From: Bacillota bacterium
GTDB taxonomy: Bacteria; Bacillota; Clostridia; Acetivibrionales; DSM-1351
Assembly (NCBI GenBank): GCA_023415305.1
Contig: JAEZKZ010000106.1
Coordinates: forward strand, 1-60,951
DNA: 60,951 nucleotides
Direction of reading: 5' to 3'
Shown here in pieces: positions 53,517 through 60,951 of this stretch. The translations under genes and the position numbers were made by a program. Below the pieces are notes generated by a model. It had not been told where the DNA came from. It did not search any database and saw nothing but the letters and a program-made list of their open reading frames with translations. Numbering within the stretch: position 1 is the stretch's first letter; the number at the start of each line of letters is the position of its first letter.

Positions 53517-54152
53517 TTAGACATTCAGTAGCCCATTTTCTGCAAAGCTTATAAATGTATTATCAGCAATAATTATGTGGTCGATTACTGATACTGAAAT
53601 AGTTTTTAGCGCTTGTACTATCTTTCGAGTAACTTCTATATCAGCACTTGATGGGCTTTTTGATCCTCCAGGATGGTTATGTGCTAATATCACTGAATTA
53701 GCATTACTATTCAGAACTATCTTTACAATTTCTCGTGGATATACTGGAGCTTCGTTAATTGTCCCTTTAGAAACAATTTCTGTTTTAATTATCCTATTTT
53801 GTGAATCTAAAAGAGCTATTTTGAACACCTCATAGCTTAAAAATTGTAATTCTTTCTTAAAATATTCGCCTGCCTTTGATGAACAATTAAGGTTAGTTTT
53901 TTCTTTATAGTCTGATAAAGAGATCCTTTTTGCCATGTGATAAATCAGTTCTAATTTCCTTCTTTGAGGTTTTGTTAATGGAATACTAGACGAAAATTTA
54001 ACTAATTCAAAAAGGCCATAATTTTCAAGACTATTTTTTATCTCTGGTATAGGTATACCAGTAAGAATACATAATGTTTCTTCATCCGTTAACGTTGAAA
54101 TCCCATATTTCTCAATCCTTTCGTTTATAATATTTTTATATACCTTTACCAT
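53517..54152 (-). CDS. RadC/JAB-domain protein
   Basis: The 211 residues have an N-terminal helix-hairpin-helix-like part (LTDEETLCILTG) and a C-terminal MPN/JAB1 metalloprotease-like fold. Zinc ligands lie in LAHNHPGGSKSPSSAD near 156-171, with a conserved Glu upstream. RadC proteins are frequent on mobile elements and near restriction genes. The DNA repair role once proposed is disputed, and the substrate is unknown. It lies divergent to the R-M operon and just upstream of the chimera, in the position usual for GTPase-RadC island modules. Confidence 0.87.
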   Translation of the reverse strand: MVKVYKNIINERIEKYGISTLTDEETLCILTGIPIPEIKNSLENYGLFELVKFSSSIPLTKPQRRKLELIYHMAKRISLSDYKEKTNLNCSSKAGEYFKKELQFLSYEVFKIALLDSQNRIIKTEIVSKGTINEAPVYPREIVKIVLNSNANSVILAHNHPGGSKSPSSADIEVTRKIVQALKTISVSVIDHIIIADNTFISFAENGLLNV

Positions 54153-54399
54153 AGGTTATACCCCCATAAATAAAATATCTCCATAAGGTTTAATTCCTTA
54201 CAGAGATTCAGAGATATAATATTTATTTTAATAGTACTGTATTTACGTTTATAATATTTTTTATTATCAAAGGAAAATTTTATTGTCGAATAATAATTAA
54301 TTTTGAAATAAATATAGAAACAAGTGTAATTTCTAGATTAATATAGATATTTATTTATGATATAATTGTATAATAAATACGGTAACTTGGAGGGTATAG

Positions 54400-57126
54400 A
54401 TGAGTAATTGGAAAGAAATTATTCAAAATAGACTTGATGCTTCAAAAGGTAATAGTGTTACTATTAATTTAGAGAATAAAAAAATTGAATACAGTGAAAA
54501 GATTAAACAGAATAGAACTATTACAACTATTTCTGGTGATGAAGAGGTTGTAAGAGCATACTTAATAAATAGATTAGTAAATGAATTAGATTATAAGCCA
54601 GAACTAATTGAATTGGAAAAAGAATATAATATTGGAAGACCTAAAGTAAATAAGGCTAGAATAGATGTTATCTTAAAAGACAATGAGGGCAATCCGTTTT
54701 TCTTTATAGAAGTTAAATCACCAGATAAATTTGAAAATGACCAGACTTATATAGAAGGCCAATTATATCAGCTTGCTAAACTTGAAAAGAAGGTGAAGTA
54801 CTTAGTATATTACTCAATTGATTTTCGTGAAGATGAAATCTATGATAGAGCGATAATTATAGACTTTGAGAAGTATTCGGAATATACCCAGTGGGAACAA
54901 AACGGTTTTGTTTCACTAGGAGACGAGTTGACTCCCGGATACAATAAGCCAAAAAAACAACCTCTAATTAAAGGTGATGCCAATAACGATTTAAGACTTA
55001 GAATAAACCGTGAAGAAATTGAAGGATTAGCTAAAAATCTTCACAATGTGCTCTGGGGTGGCGGTGGAACAAATGATAGCGAAATTTTCTATTCACTTGT
55101 CAATATCATTCTTGCTAAAATCCAAGATGAATCAGAAAAAGAAGATGGAGAAGAATACGATTTTCAGGTATATCAATACGGAGATAATGCTGAGAATTCA
55201 GGTAAAGTTTTTGATCGAATAAACTCTCTATATCAAAGAGCACTTGAAGAAAAGCTAAATGTTTCGGATAGACTACAGATTGAAGAAGCTAGGGTCATTG
55301 ATAGAAATAAATTTCCACTTAATAAGCTTATGTATACAGTACAATCTCTTGAGCAATATTCATTCTTAGAAGGAAGAAGTTTTTTGGATGGGAGAGATAT
55401 CCTTGGAGATTTTTTTGAAAATATAACCCGTGATGGATTTAAGCAAACTAAAGGACAGTTTTTTACTCCAACATCGATTGTAAATTTTATAATATACGCG
55501 TTAAAACTTGATGAATACGCAATAGATAGACTTAATAATGACAGAGAATTACCATTTATAATAGATCCATCAGTAGGTAGCGGCACATACTTAGTAGAAG
55601 TTATGAAAATTATTACTAAGGAAATAAAATATAAGCAAAATGATAAGCTCAAAACTAGCCGCCAGATAAAGCAAAGGTTTGAAGATTTATTTACGCCCGA
55701 CTATAATGAAAACCGTTGGGCTAAGGATTACTTGTATGGGGCTGATATAAATTTTGATTTAGGAACAGCTTCTAAAGTAAATATGATTTTACATGGTGAT
55801 GGTTCAACAAATATCTTTGTAAAAGACGGGTTGTTACCATTCCGTTTTTATCTAAAAGAAACAGCTCCAAACTATTTAGAGAAATCAGACCCTGATCCAC
55901 TATACAGTGATAAGGATGTTAATGCAAAATTTGATGTGGTCATTAGTAATCCTCCATTCAGTGTAAACCTCGACACTGAAACTAAGCGTCATCTACCACA
56001 TAGTTTCTTATTTGGTGATAAAAAAAATTCTGAGAATTTATTTATCGAGAGATGGTATCAATTACTAAAGGAAAAGGGCCGTTTAGGTGTAGTACTTCCT
56101 GAGAGTGTTTTTGATACTACAGAAAATAAATACATAAGGTTATTTCTATTCAAATATTTTAAAATCAAAGCAGTGATAAGTTTACCCCAAATTACTTTTG
56201 AGCCATTTACCTCCACAAAGACCAGTTTACTTTTTGCTCAAAAGAAAACTTCATCAGAGGTAGAAACATGGAATAGTCTGTGGGACACATATGGGAGGGA
56301 ATGGTCTGCCCTAAAGACAAGAGTTAAAGATTATATGGATTTTTTTGTAAACGGTAAGCCACTAAATAAGAAATGGGCTTCGGATGTTGTTGAAAACATT
56401 GAAAAAGGAGATGAAGCTAGTATCAAATTGGTTATATTAAGATACCTAAAAGACTATTATAACCATGAAGATGAAGAGTTAGGCGTTAAAGATCTATTAC
56501 TTAAATACGTTGAAGAAATCGAAGAAATTTCTTCATATGATAACGATACTAAAGATATTTTTGGCTTTTATAACTCATGGTGGGTTTTTAGTGAAGTATC
56601 TAAGGAATTAGATTATCCAATTTTTATGGCAGAAGCGAATAACGTTGGATATAAGAGGACTAAGCGTGGAGAAAAAATTGCGCCTAATGATTTATTTGAT
56701 ATTGAATCCGCTCCTAATAGTATAGATAAAGAAAAAATAGTCATGGAGTATAATAATGACATAGACCGAAATAAAAAAACTATGTCTGACTTGTTAATTG
56801 AACAAAAAGAATTAGAAACAAAACTAAAGGATAAATTTACAAAAAAAGCTACTGATAGATTAGAAAATGTTAAATTAAATATTATTGCATTGGAAGAAAT
56901 AGTTAGTACTTTAATAAAAAACAGGGATGAATCTATTGCAATAATAGAAACTTATTATAGTAATGGAAAGATTAAAGATGAATATTGGGATAGAACTGAC
57001 AATGAATTAATAGAACATTTTAGTTCAGGATTAATGAAAAAATATAAATCTGAAGATATTCTATTACGTAAAGATTTAAAGATTAAAATATTAGATTATG
57101 TGCGAAAGGAGGTCTCTTGGGAATAA
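54400..57126 (+). CDS. fused nuclease-like/N6-adenine DNA methyltransferase restriction protein
   Basis: The 908 residues start after TTGGAGGGTATAG. Residues 1-150 match the HsdR N-terminal (HSDR_N_2-like) nuclease fold; the PD-(D/E)xK-like set is D89 in ARIDVIL and E104/K106 in FFIEVKSP. A helical HsdM-type region (about 200-370) precedes the methylase: motif I DPSVGSGTYL at 389-398 and NPPF at 517-520, an adenine-N6 type. The C-terminal 130 residues (about 780-870) are a charged coiled coil. No helicase motor is present. It overlaps the S subunit by 10 bp. The layout resembles BcgI-like type IIB enzymes more than classical type I. Confidence 0.85.
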   Translation: MSNWKEIIQNRLDASKGNSVTINLENKKIEYSEKIKQNRTITTISGDEEVVRAYLINRLVNELDYKPELIELEKEYNIGRPKVNKARIDVILKDNEGNPFFFIEVKSPDKFENDQTYIEGQLYQLAKLEKKVKYLVYYSIDFREDEIYDRAIIIDFEKYSEYTQWEQNGFVSLGDELTPGYNKPKKQPLIKGDANNDLRLRINREEIEGLAKNLHNVLWGGGGTNDSEIFYSLVNIILAKIQDESEKEDGEEYDFQVYQYGDNAENSGKVFDRINSLYQRALEEKLNVSDRLQIEEARVIDRNKFPLNKLMYTVQSLEQYSFLEGRSFLDGRDILGDFFENITRDGFKQTKGQFFTPTSIVNFIIYALKLDEYAIDRLNNDRELPFIIDPSVGSGTYLVEVMKIITKEIKYKQNDKLKTSRQIKQRFEDLFTPDYNENRWAKDYLYGADINFDLGTASKVNMILHGDGSTNIFVKDGLLPFRFYLKETAPNYLEKSDPDPLYSDKDVNAKFDVVISNPPFSVNLDTETKRHLPHSFLFGDKKNSENLFIERWYQLLKEKGRLGVVLPESVFDTTENKYIRLFLFKYFKIKAVISLPQITFEPFTSTKTSLLFAQKKTSSEVETWNSLWDTYGREWSALKTRVKDYMDFFVNGKPLNKKWASDVVENIEKGDEASIKLVILRYLKDYYNHEDEELGVKDLLLKYVEEIEEISSYDNDTKDIFGFYNSWWVFSEVSKELDYPIFMAEANNVGYKRTKRGEKIAPNDLFDIESAPNSIDKEKIVMEYNNDIDRNKKTMSDLLIEQKELETKLKDKFTKKATDRLENVKLNIIALEEIVSTLIKNRDESIAIIETYYSNGKIKDEYWDRTDNELIEHFSSGLMKKYKSEDILLRKDLKIKILDYVRKEVSWE

Positions 57127-58526
57127 TGTTCTCTAATTTTTCTTCAATAGCAAATACTCCAAACTTAATAACTAATTATTCATATCATAAACTTATTTCC
57201 GAAATTGAACAACATCCGAATTTTCGTCAAGTAAGATTATCAGATATTTTTGATATTATATCTGGGTTTTCTTTCAAGAGTGAAGACTATGTGGAAAATG
57301 GCATCAAATTGCTTAGAATTGGTGATATAAGAAAAGATGGATCAATTGACTACTCTCATATGGTAAAACTACCTAATGAATATGAATATGAATATGGGAA
57401 ATTTACAGCAAAAGAAAATGATATTGTTATTGCTATGACTGGTGCTACAATTGGAAAAACAGGGATAATATTAAATTTAGAAGAACAACTCCTATTAAAC
57501 CAAAGAGTTGGTATTTTAAGATTAAAGAGTACTGTAAATGCTAATGTAAAATTTGTATATTATATTATGAAACATCCTTTGTTTTTGAAACAAGTATTAA
57601 TCAGTTCTATGGGTAAATCACAGGCTAATATTAGTCCCTATGATATACTGAAAATAAAGATTCCTTATGTTCCGAAAGAAGTTCAAGATGAAATATTAAC
57701 AAAAATAGAACCTATAGAAAAAGAAATAAGTTCTTTGCTTAGTAATTATATAGATCCGTTTAATGTAATAAATAATATTTTTTTCAAAACGTTAGATTTT
57801 AATTCTGAAGAATTTAATGATTTAAAAAAGCAAAAGCACTTTACTTTAAACACTACATGTATTGGGAATAATATCGACTTACGGTTTAGTTTTAAATTTC
57901 ATAATAAAGCTGGAGAATATTTAGTAGATTTCTTAAAAAAGAAAACTTCAAAAAGGTTAAAAGATTATCTTTCTGAACCAGTAGTTTTAGGTAAAGGGAT
58001 ATCCCCTTCTGAGTATGACGAGGATGGCGAGTTTTATTATGTTGCGATGTCAAACATAAAAAATTGGAAATTTGAAGGTACAGATTGCAAAAAAGTAAAA
58101 AAAGAATTCTACAGTAATAACATTTCAAAGAATATAAATATAAATGATATACTAATAGCTCGATCTGGAGAAGGGACAATAGGTAAGGTAGCACTCATAG
58201 AAGATGAGGAAATTGAAGGTATCTTTGCAGATTTTACAATGAGAATTAGACTAAAAGATTATAACCCTTTATTTGCATATTATTTTTTATGCAGTGAATT
58301 TTTTCAGTATCAAGTATATACTCATAAAAAAGGCTTAGGTAACAATACCAACATATTCCCAAGTCAAATAAGTGAATTTCCTTTTTTAGATTTTAGTTCT
58401 GATGAACAAAGAAACTTAGTTAATAAAATAAAGTCTGTTTTAGATGAACAAAAAGTAATTGAAGCACAAATTAAAGAAAAGCAAAAACATATAACGGAAA
58501 CTATTGGAATTGCTATTTCAATATGA
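57117..58526 (+). CDS. specificity subunit (HsdS-like), two target-recognition domains
   Basis: The 469 residues hold two TRDs. TRD1 (about 25-200) has the pattern LSDIFDIISGFSFKSEDYV, then GDIVIAMTGATIGK-type strands and the conserved helix start YDILKIKIPYVPKEVQDEI. TRD2 (about 275-455) has ILIARSGEGTIGKVALI and DFSSDEQRNLVNKI. The helices that follow each TRD set the spacing of a bipartite target. The start is TTG at 57117, four bases after GGAGG; ATG at 57126 is the alternative. TRD1 and TRD2 differ, so an asymmetric bipartite site is expected. Confidence 0.88.
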   Translation: MGIMFSNFSSIANTPNLITNYSYHKLISEIEQHPNFRQVRLSDIFDIISGFSFKSEDYVENGIKLLRIGDIRKDGSIDYSHMVKLPNEYEYEYGKFTAKENDIVIAMTGATIGKTGIILNLEEQLLLNQRVGILRLKSTVNANVKFVYYIMKHPLFLKQVLISSMGKSQANISPYDILKIKIPYVPKEVQDEILTKIEPIEKEISSLLSNYIDPFNVINNIFFKTLDFNSEEFNDLKKQKHFTLNTTCIGNNIDLRFSFKFHNKAGEYLVDFLKKKTSKRLKDYLSEPVVLGKGISPSEYDEDGEFYYVAMSNIKNWKFEGTDCKKVKKEFYSNNISKNININDILIARSGEGTIGKVALIEDEEIEGIFADFTMRIRLKDYNPLFAYYFLCSEFFQYQVYTHKKGLGNNTNIFPSQISEFPFLDFSSDEQRNLVNKIKSVLDEQKVIEAQIKEKQKHITETIGIAISI

Positions 58527-58559
58527 ATATGTGACTATGAAAACCATGAAATTTTCACA

Positions 58560-58580
58560 TGGTACCAAAAAGGTACCAAA
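58560..58580 (+). repeat. tandem GGTACC motif, right island end
   Basis: Identical to the motif at 48492-48512 (ggtaccaaaaaggtaccaaa preceded by T), 138 bp before attR. Confidence 0.7.
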
Positions 58581-58717
58581 ACAAAAAATTATTATTAATA
58601 ACTTAAAACTATTATACATAATGAATTAGCATTTAACATGTCCTCGAACCCGTATTTATCATGCACTACAAGTACTTATTAGCACTAAAAGACACTGAGC
58701 TAAAATAAGCCGTGACA

Positions 58718-58779
58718 ACTGGAAATCGTGTGAGGTTTAACCGCCTCCGAGAGTTCGAATCTCTCTCTCTCCGCCAAAA
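58718..58779 (+). repeat. right attachment repeat (attR)
   Basis: 62 bp identical to the 3' part of tRNA-Ser at 48377-48438. The bases before it (CTGAGCTAAAATAAGCCGTG) resemble the tRNA 5' half only loosely, so this is a tRNA fragment, not a second gene. Confidence 0.9.
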
Positions 58780-58816
58780 CTAAAAGGTATCTACATTCAT
58801 GTAGGTACCTTTTAGT
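58777..58816 (+). terminator. original terminator of tRNA-Ser, now past attR
   Basis: AACTAAAAGGTA-CTAC and GTAG-TACCTTTTAGTT form a long stem followed by TT. Confidence 0.8.
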
Positions 58817-58820
58817 TTTG

Positions 58821-58980
58821 TAAAGATATCAGAGATTCGAACTCGGGAGAGCGCGAGCCGTATATAAAATATGCTAAATACATATTTTTAGGCGAGCGTA
58901 GGAGCCCGGCACCGTAAGCGCAGCGAGCGGTGGGCGACGTCATTAGCATGCGAAGCATGTGGGAATCTCTCTCTCCGCCA
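58821..58980 (+). repeat. tRNA-Ser-linked GC-rich repeat, copy 2
   Basis: It opens with a reversed T-arm-like piece (AGAGATTCGAACTCGGG) and ends GAATCTCTCTCTCCGCCA, a tRNA-Ser 3' end. Between them is the same GC-rich core as 41404-41535 (GAGCGTAGGAGC, CGGCACCGTA, CGCAGCGAGCGG, ATTAGCATGCG). The AGATTC/GAATCT ends are inverted repeats. Confidence 0.78.
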
Positions 58981-59024
58981 TTTTCAAGGGCTTTCAGGAT
59001 TTCATTCTGAGAGCCACTTTTGTG

Positions 59025-60835
59025 GTGCGCCCGGCGGGCGCACGTTTTCAACGGGTGTAAGTCCCGAATCCGCCCGGTAGTGGGAAGGATATAGCCAATG
59101 ACAAGGGTGTCGTGGGTGACTGCGAATCTGAAGGAAGTCGGATGGCAAATCTCTGGTCTGACGTATAGAAATCACATCAGGCTATGTATGAGGGTAAGGC
59201 TGCCATTCAAGTCGAAGCCCAATAACTACACGGAATCATGTATAGTAAATGTGGCAGATGGATGGAGAGAAGGAACGTGTGGGTACCCGGGGAGGTCTGT
59301 ATGATACGCTCTGAAAGGAGTAACCACTGCACAAGGAAACGAGGCAGTGCTGAGCATACAGAAGTCAGCAGAGGTCATAGTAGCCGAGAGGTGAAGGACC
59401 GAATCAATAGGAGTCCTAAGTATGACAGAGAAAGGAGGAGTGACTGATGAAGGCAGAAAACTCTGAAAATAGAGACTGTCCGCAGAGAGATAATGCGGAA
59501 CATGAAAGGTATGCGGAAGTGCGAAGGTCATTCCGTTCGATATGGAAAGAAAGGGCCAGTGCACAGCCTGAACTCTTAGAGAAGATACTGTATAAAGATA
59601 ATCTAAACAGAGCTTTTAAGAGAGTAAAGGCAAACAAGGGAGCACCGGGAATCGACGGTATTACGGTGGATGAAATAGGTGCTTACCTTCTGGAAAATCA
59701 GAAAGCGATTATCGAGAAGATATACAAGGGGAAATACACCCCTGACCCGGTAAGGCGAAAGGAAATCCCGAAAGCAGACGGTGGAATACGAAAGCTTGGT
59801 ATTCCAACAGTCAAAGACCGAATTTTCCAGCAGGCCATTACACAACAACTGATGCCGATTTATGAGATGCAGTTTCTAGATGGAAGCTACGGCTACCGTC
59901 CGGGGAGAAGTGCAAAAGATGCTATTACAAAGGTAAAAGAGTATGCAGAAAAGGGTTATCGCTATGCAGTAGCACTCGACCTCTCGAAATACTTTGATAC
60001 CTTGAATCACGAGTTGTTGCTTAACATACTTCGAAGAAGTGTGAAGGATGAAAGAGTAATACAGTGGATTAAGAGATATCTCAAAAGTGGTGTCATGGAA
60101 AATGGTGTAGTCATGGATACAGAGGAAGGTTCACCACAGGGAGGAAACCTATCGCCACTACTGGCAAACATCTATCTCAATGAGTTTGACCAAGAGTTCC
60201 AAGAGCGAGGTGTTCCGTTTGTACGATATGCAGATGATATTGTACTGCTAGCCAAAAGTGAAAGAGCCGCGAGGAGACTTCAAGAGACAAGCACGAACTA
60301 TCTTGAGGGTAAGCTTAAGTTAAAGGTGAATAAAGATAAGAGTCGTGTTGTCAGTGTATTTGCAATCCGAAATTTTAAATTCCTTGGCTTTGTATTGGGA
60401 AGGAACGGGAAGGGCATATATGTCCGAGTTCATCCAAAGTCATGGAAGAAGTTTAAGTCCAAGCTGAAAGAACTTTCTTCCCGAAGGACTGTTCAGAGTA
60501 TAAGACCGGCATTAGAAAAGATAAAGGTATATGCTAGAGGATGGCTTAACTATTACGGAATAGCAAGTATGAAGAACCCCATTGAGGATATCAATGGCTG
60601 GCTCTACCATCGAATTCGAATGTGTATTTGGAAGCAATGGAAGAAACCTAAGACAAAGATGAGAAACCTTCAGAAACTTGGAGTGTCCAAAGAATTGGCT
60701 TATAAAGCGGCTAATAGCCGTAGAGGTTATTGGTTTGTGACACATACAATGGCGGTCAATATAGCATTAACAAAAGAAAGACTAATACGCGCTGGCTTCT
60801 ATGATTTAACCAGTGCATATCAGTCGGGACTGTAA
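59025..60835 (+). mobile_element. group II intron, apparently truncated at its 3' end
   Basis: The intron start GTGCGCCCGGCGGGCGCAC, with the downstream landmarks AACGGGTGTAAGTCCCGAA and AGGGTAAGGCTGCCATTCAA, is typical of bacterial group II introns (domain I). An RT gene fills domain IV. It lies just after a 12-bp stem (GGCTTTCAGGAT / ATTCTGAGAGCC, 58989-59015) and a short T-run, the insertion pattern of class C introns. In the 115 bases left after the RT stop codon, no domain V hairpin (GAGCCGT…ACGGTTC type) is visible. The last residues (SAYQSGL) also depart from the usual ending, so the 3' end seems lost. Confidence 0.8.
59447..60835 (+). CDS. ltrA: group II intron reverse transcriptase/maturase
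   Basis: The 462 residues start after AAAGGAGGAGTGACTG. RT blocks are seen in order: GAPGIDGITVDEI near 66, RKLGIPTVKDRIFQQAI near 112, YGYRPGRSAKDAI near 150, LDLSKYFDTLNH near 180, GSPQGGNLSPLLANIYLNE near 230, and the catalytic YADD in RYADDIVLLAKS near 262. The maturase X domain follows (RGWLNYYGIASMK). It splices its host intron and copies it into DNA targets. The reading frame looks intact except for the altered last few residues. Confidence 0.93.
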   Translation: MKAENSENRDCPQRDNAEHERYAEVRRSFRSIWKERASAQPELLEKILYKDNLNRAFKRVKANKGAPGIDGITVDEIGAYLLENQKAIIEKIYKGKYTPDPVRRKEIPKADGGIRKLGIPTVKDRIFQQAITQQLMPIYEMQFLDGSYGYRPGRSAKDAITKVKEYAEKGYRYAVALDLSKYFDTLNHELLLNILRRSVKDERVIQWIKRYLKSGVMENGVVMDTEEGSPQGGNLSPLLANIYLNEFDQEFQERGVPFVRYADDIVLLAKSERAARRLQETSTNYLEGKLKLKVNKDKSRVVSVFAIRNFKFLGFVLGRNGKGIYVRVHPKSWKKFKSKLKELSSRRTVQSIRPALEKIKVYARGWLNYYGIASMKNPIEDINGWLYHRIRMCIWKQWKKPKTKMRNLQKLGVSKELAYKAANSRRGYWFVTHTMAVNIALTKERLIRAGFYDLTSAYQSGL

Positions 60836-60951
60836 ATAATTTTGTGTATGGAATTACTTTTTGACTCTTTTGGGTTAAGTATTCCTAAGTACTAACTTGT
60901 AAAATTAAATATTATATTTAAATTATTGCCAGATTCTTGGAATTTTATGCA
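60836..60951. other. sequence after the intron RT gene
   Basis: This AT-rich tail to the window end has no gene or recognisable intron domain V/VI. Confidence 0.5.

Larger units (their letters stand above)
48377..58779. mobile_element. tRNA-Ser-integrated defence island, about 10.3 kb
   Basis: The island is bounded by 62-bp direct repeats of the tRNA 3' half. Both ends carry the same inner motif ggtaccaaaaaggtaccaaa. The content is a Gabija-like pair, an integrase remnant fused to a GTPase fragment, radC-like, and a restriction-methylase plus specificity subunit. Base composition is clearly richer in A+T than the flanks. The integrase lacks its N-terminal part and first catalytic arginine, so the element is probably no longer mobile on its own. 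Confidence 0.88.

Noticed and set aside
54400..58526. A complete classical type I restriction system
   Set aside because: No helicase-bearing HsdR gene is present; the nuclease-like domain is fused to the methylase instead.
58681..58776. A possible second complete tRNA-Ser at the right end of the island
   Set aside because: Only the 3' 62 bp match. The 5' half cannot form the acceptor and D arms, so it is an attachment-site fragment.
48345..58779. CRISPR array or prophage
   Set aside because: No regularly spaced short repeats and no phage structural, lysis or replication genes are seen; the content is a small defence island.
58812..59051. A minus-strand open frame across the GC-rich repeat and intron start
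   Set aside because: It reads through non-coding repeat and intron RNA sequence and has no ribosome site.

Overview
The window reads as chromosomal DNA of a mesophilic, spore-forming, anaerobic, AT-rich clostridium. A relative of Ruminiclostridium (Clostridium) cellulolyticum or papyrosolvens is the best guess. The reasons are a complete six-subunit Ech-type [NiFe] hydrogenase operon with hypA and hypB nearby, rubredoxin, sporulation proteins (YtvI and YyaC types), strong AGGAGG ribosome sites, and polysaccharide-related surface proteins (LamG, CBM25-like and Cthe_2159-like). The species is inferred, not proven.

Layout. 1-5970: rho (its start lies outside the window, and it carries a long Q/P-rich disordered insert), rpmE, a DUF1385 membrane protein and prmC, then ytvI on the other strand. 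6607-11996: echABCDEF. 12133-17340: a LamG surface protein, an AraC regulator, hypA, a TRIC-type channel and hypB. 17409-24394: methionine aminopeptidase, a PAS-PP2C phosphatase, YyaC, a possible structured RNA, small membrane proteins, rubredoxin, a class I glutamine amidotransferase-like hydrolase, MscS and DUF951. 24597-34933: a PadR/ABC cassette; an operon of a beta-helix lipoprotein, a VTC-domain protein, DUF4956 and a 50-residue protein; a phosphoesterase/DUF4474 pair; an Ig-like surface protein; and a CDP-alcohol phosphatidyltransferase. 35020-39384: an esterase, a two-component system, a CBM25-like protein and tRNA-Lys. 39502-44640: a patch of decay with two fragments of an IS1182-type transposase, a frameshifted VOC gene, a tRNA-linked GC-rich repeat, a divergent lysyl-tRNA synthetase with an attenuator-like leader, and tRNA-Ser(CGA). 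44785-47737: a GntR/ABC cassette with a clear palindromic operator and a CmpB-type membrane protein.

48377-58779 is an integrated defence island. It sits at the 3' end of tRNA-Ser(GGA) and is bounded by 62-bp direct repeats of the tRNA 3' half; inside both ends there is an identical double GGTACC motif. It carries a Gabija-like pair (OLD-family nuclease plus UvrD-like helicase), a chimera of a truncated GTPase and a truncated tyrosine integrase, a RadC/JAB protein, and a two-gene restriction-modification system. In that system a single protein joins an EVK-type nuclease-like domain to an N6-adenine methylase, and a separate two-TRD specificity subunit follows. The integrase has lost its N-terminal half, so the island looks stranded. 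To its right lie a second copy of the tRNA-linked repeat and a group II intron that seems to lack its 3' end.

Three dispersed repeat families stand out. (1) A hairpin element with ATTAACCTCC / GGAGGTTAAT ends supplies the Shine-Dalgarno sequence of five unrelated genes. (2) Palindromes of about 125 bp begin and end with AGTAC; their stems differ in sequence but stay paired. (3) A GC-rich element of about 140 bp sits next to tRNA-Ser 3' ends.
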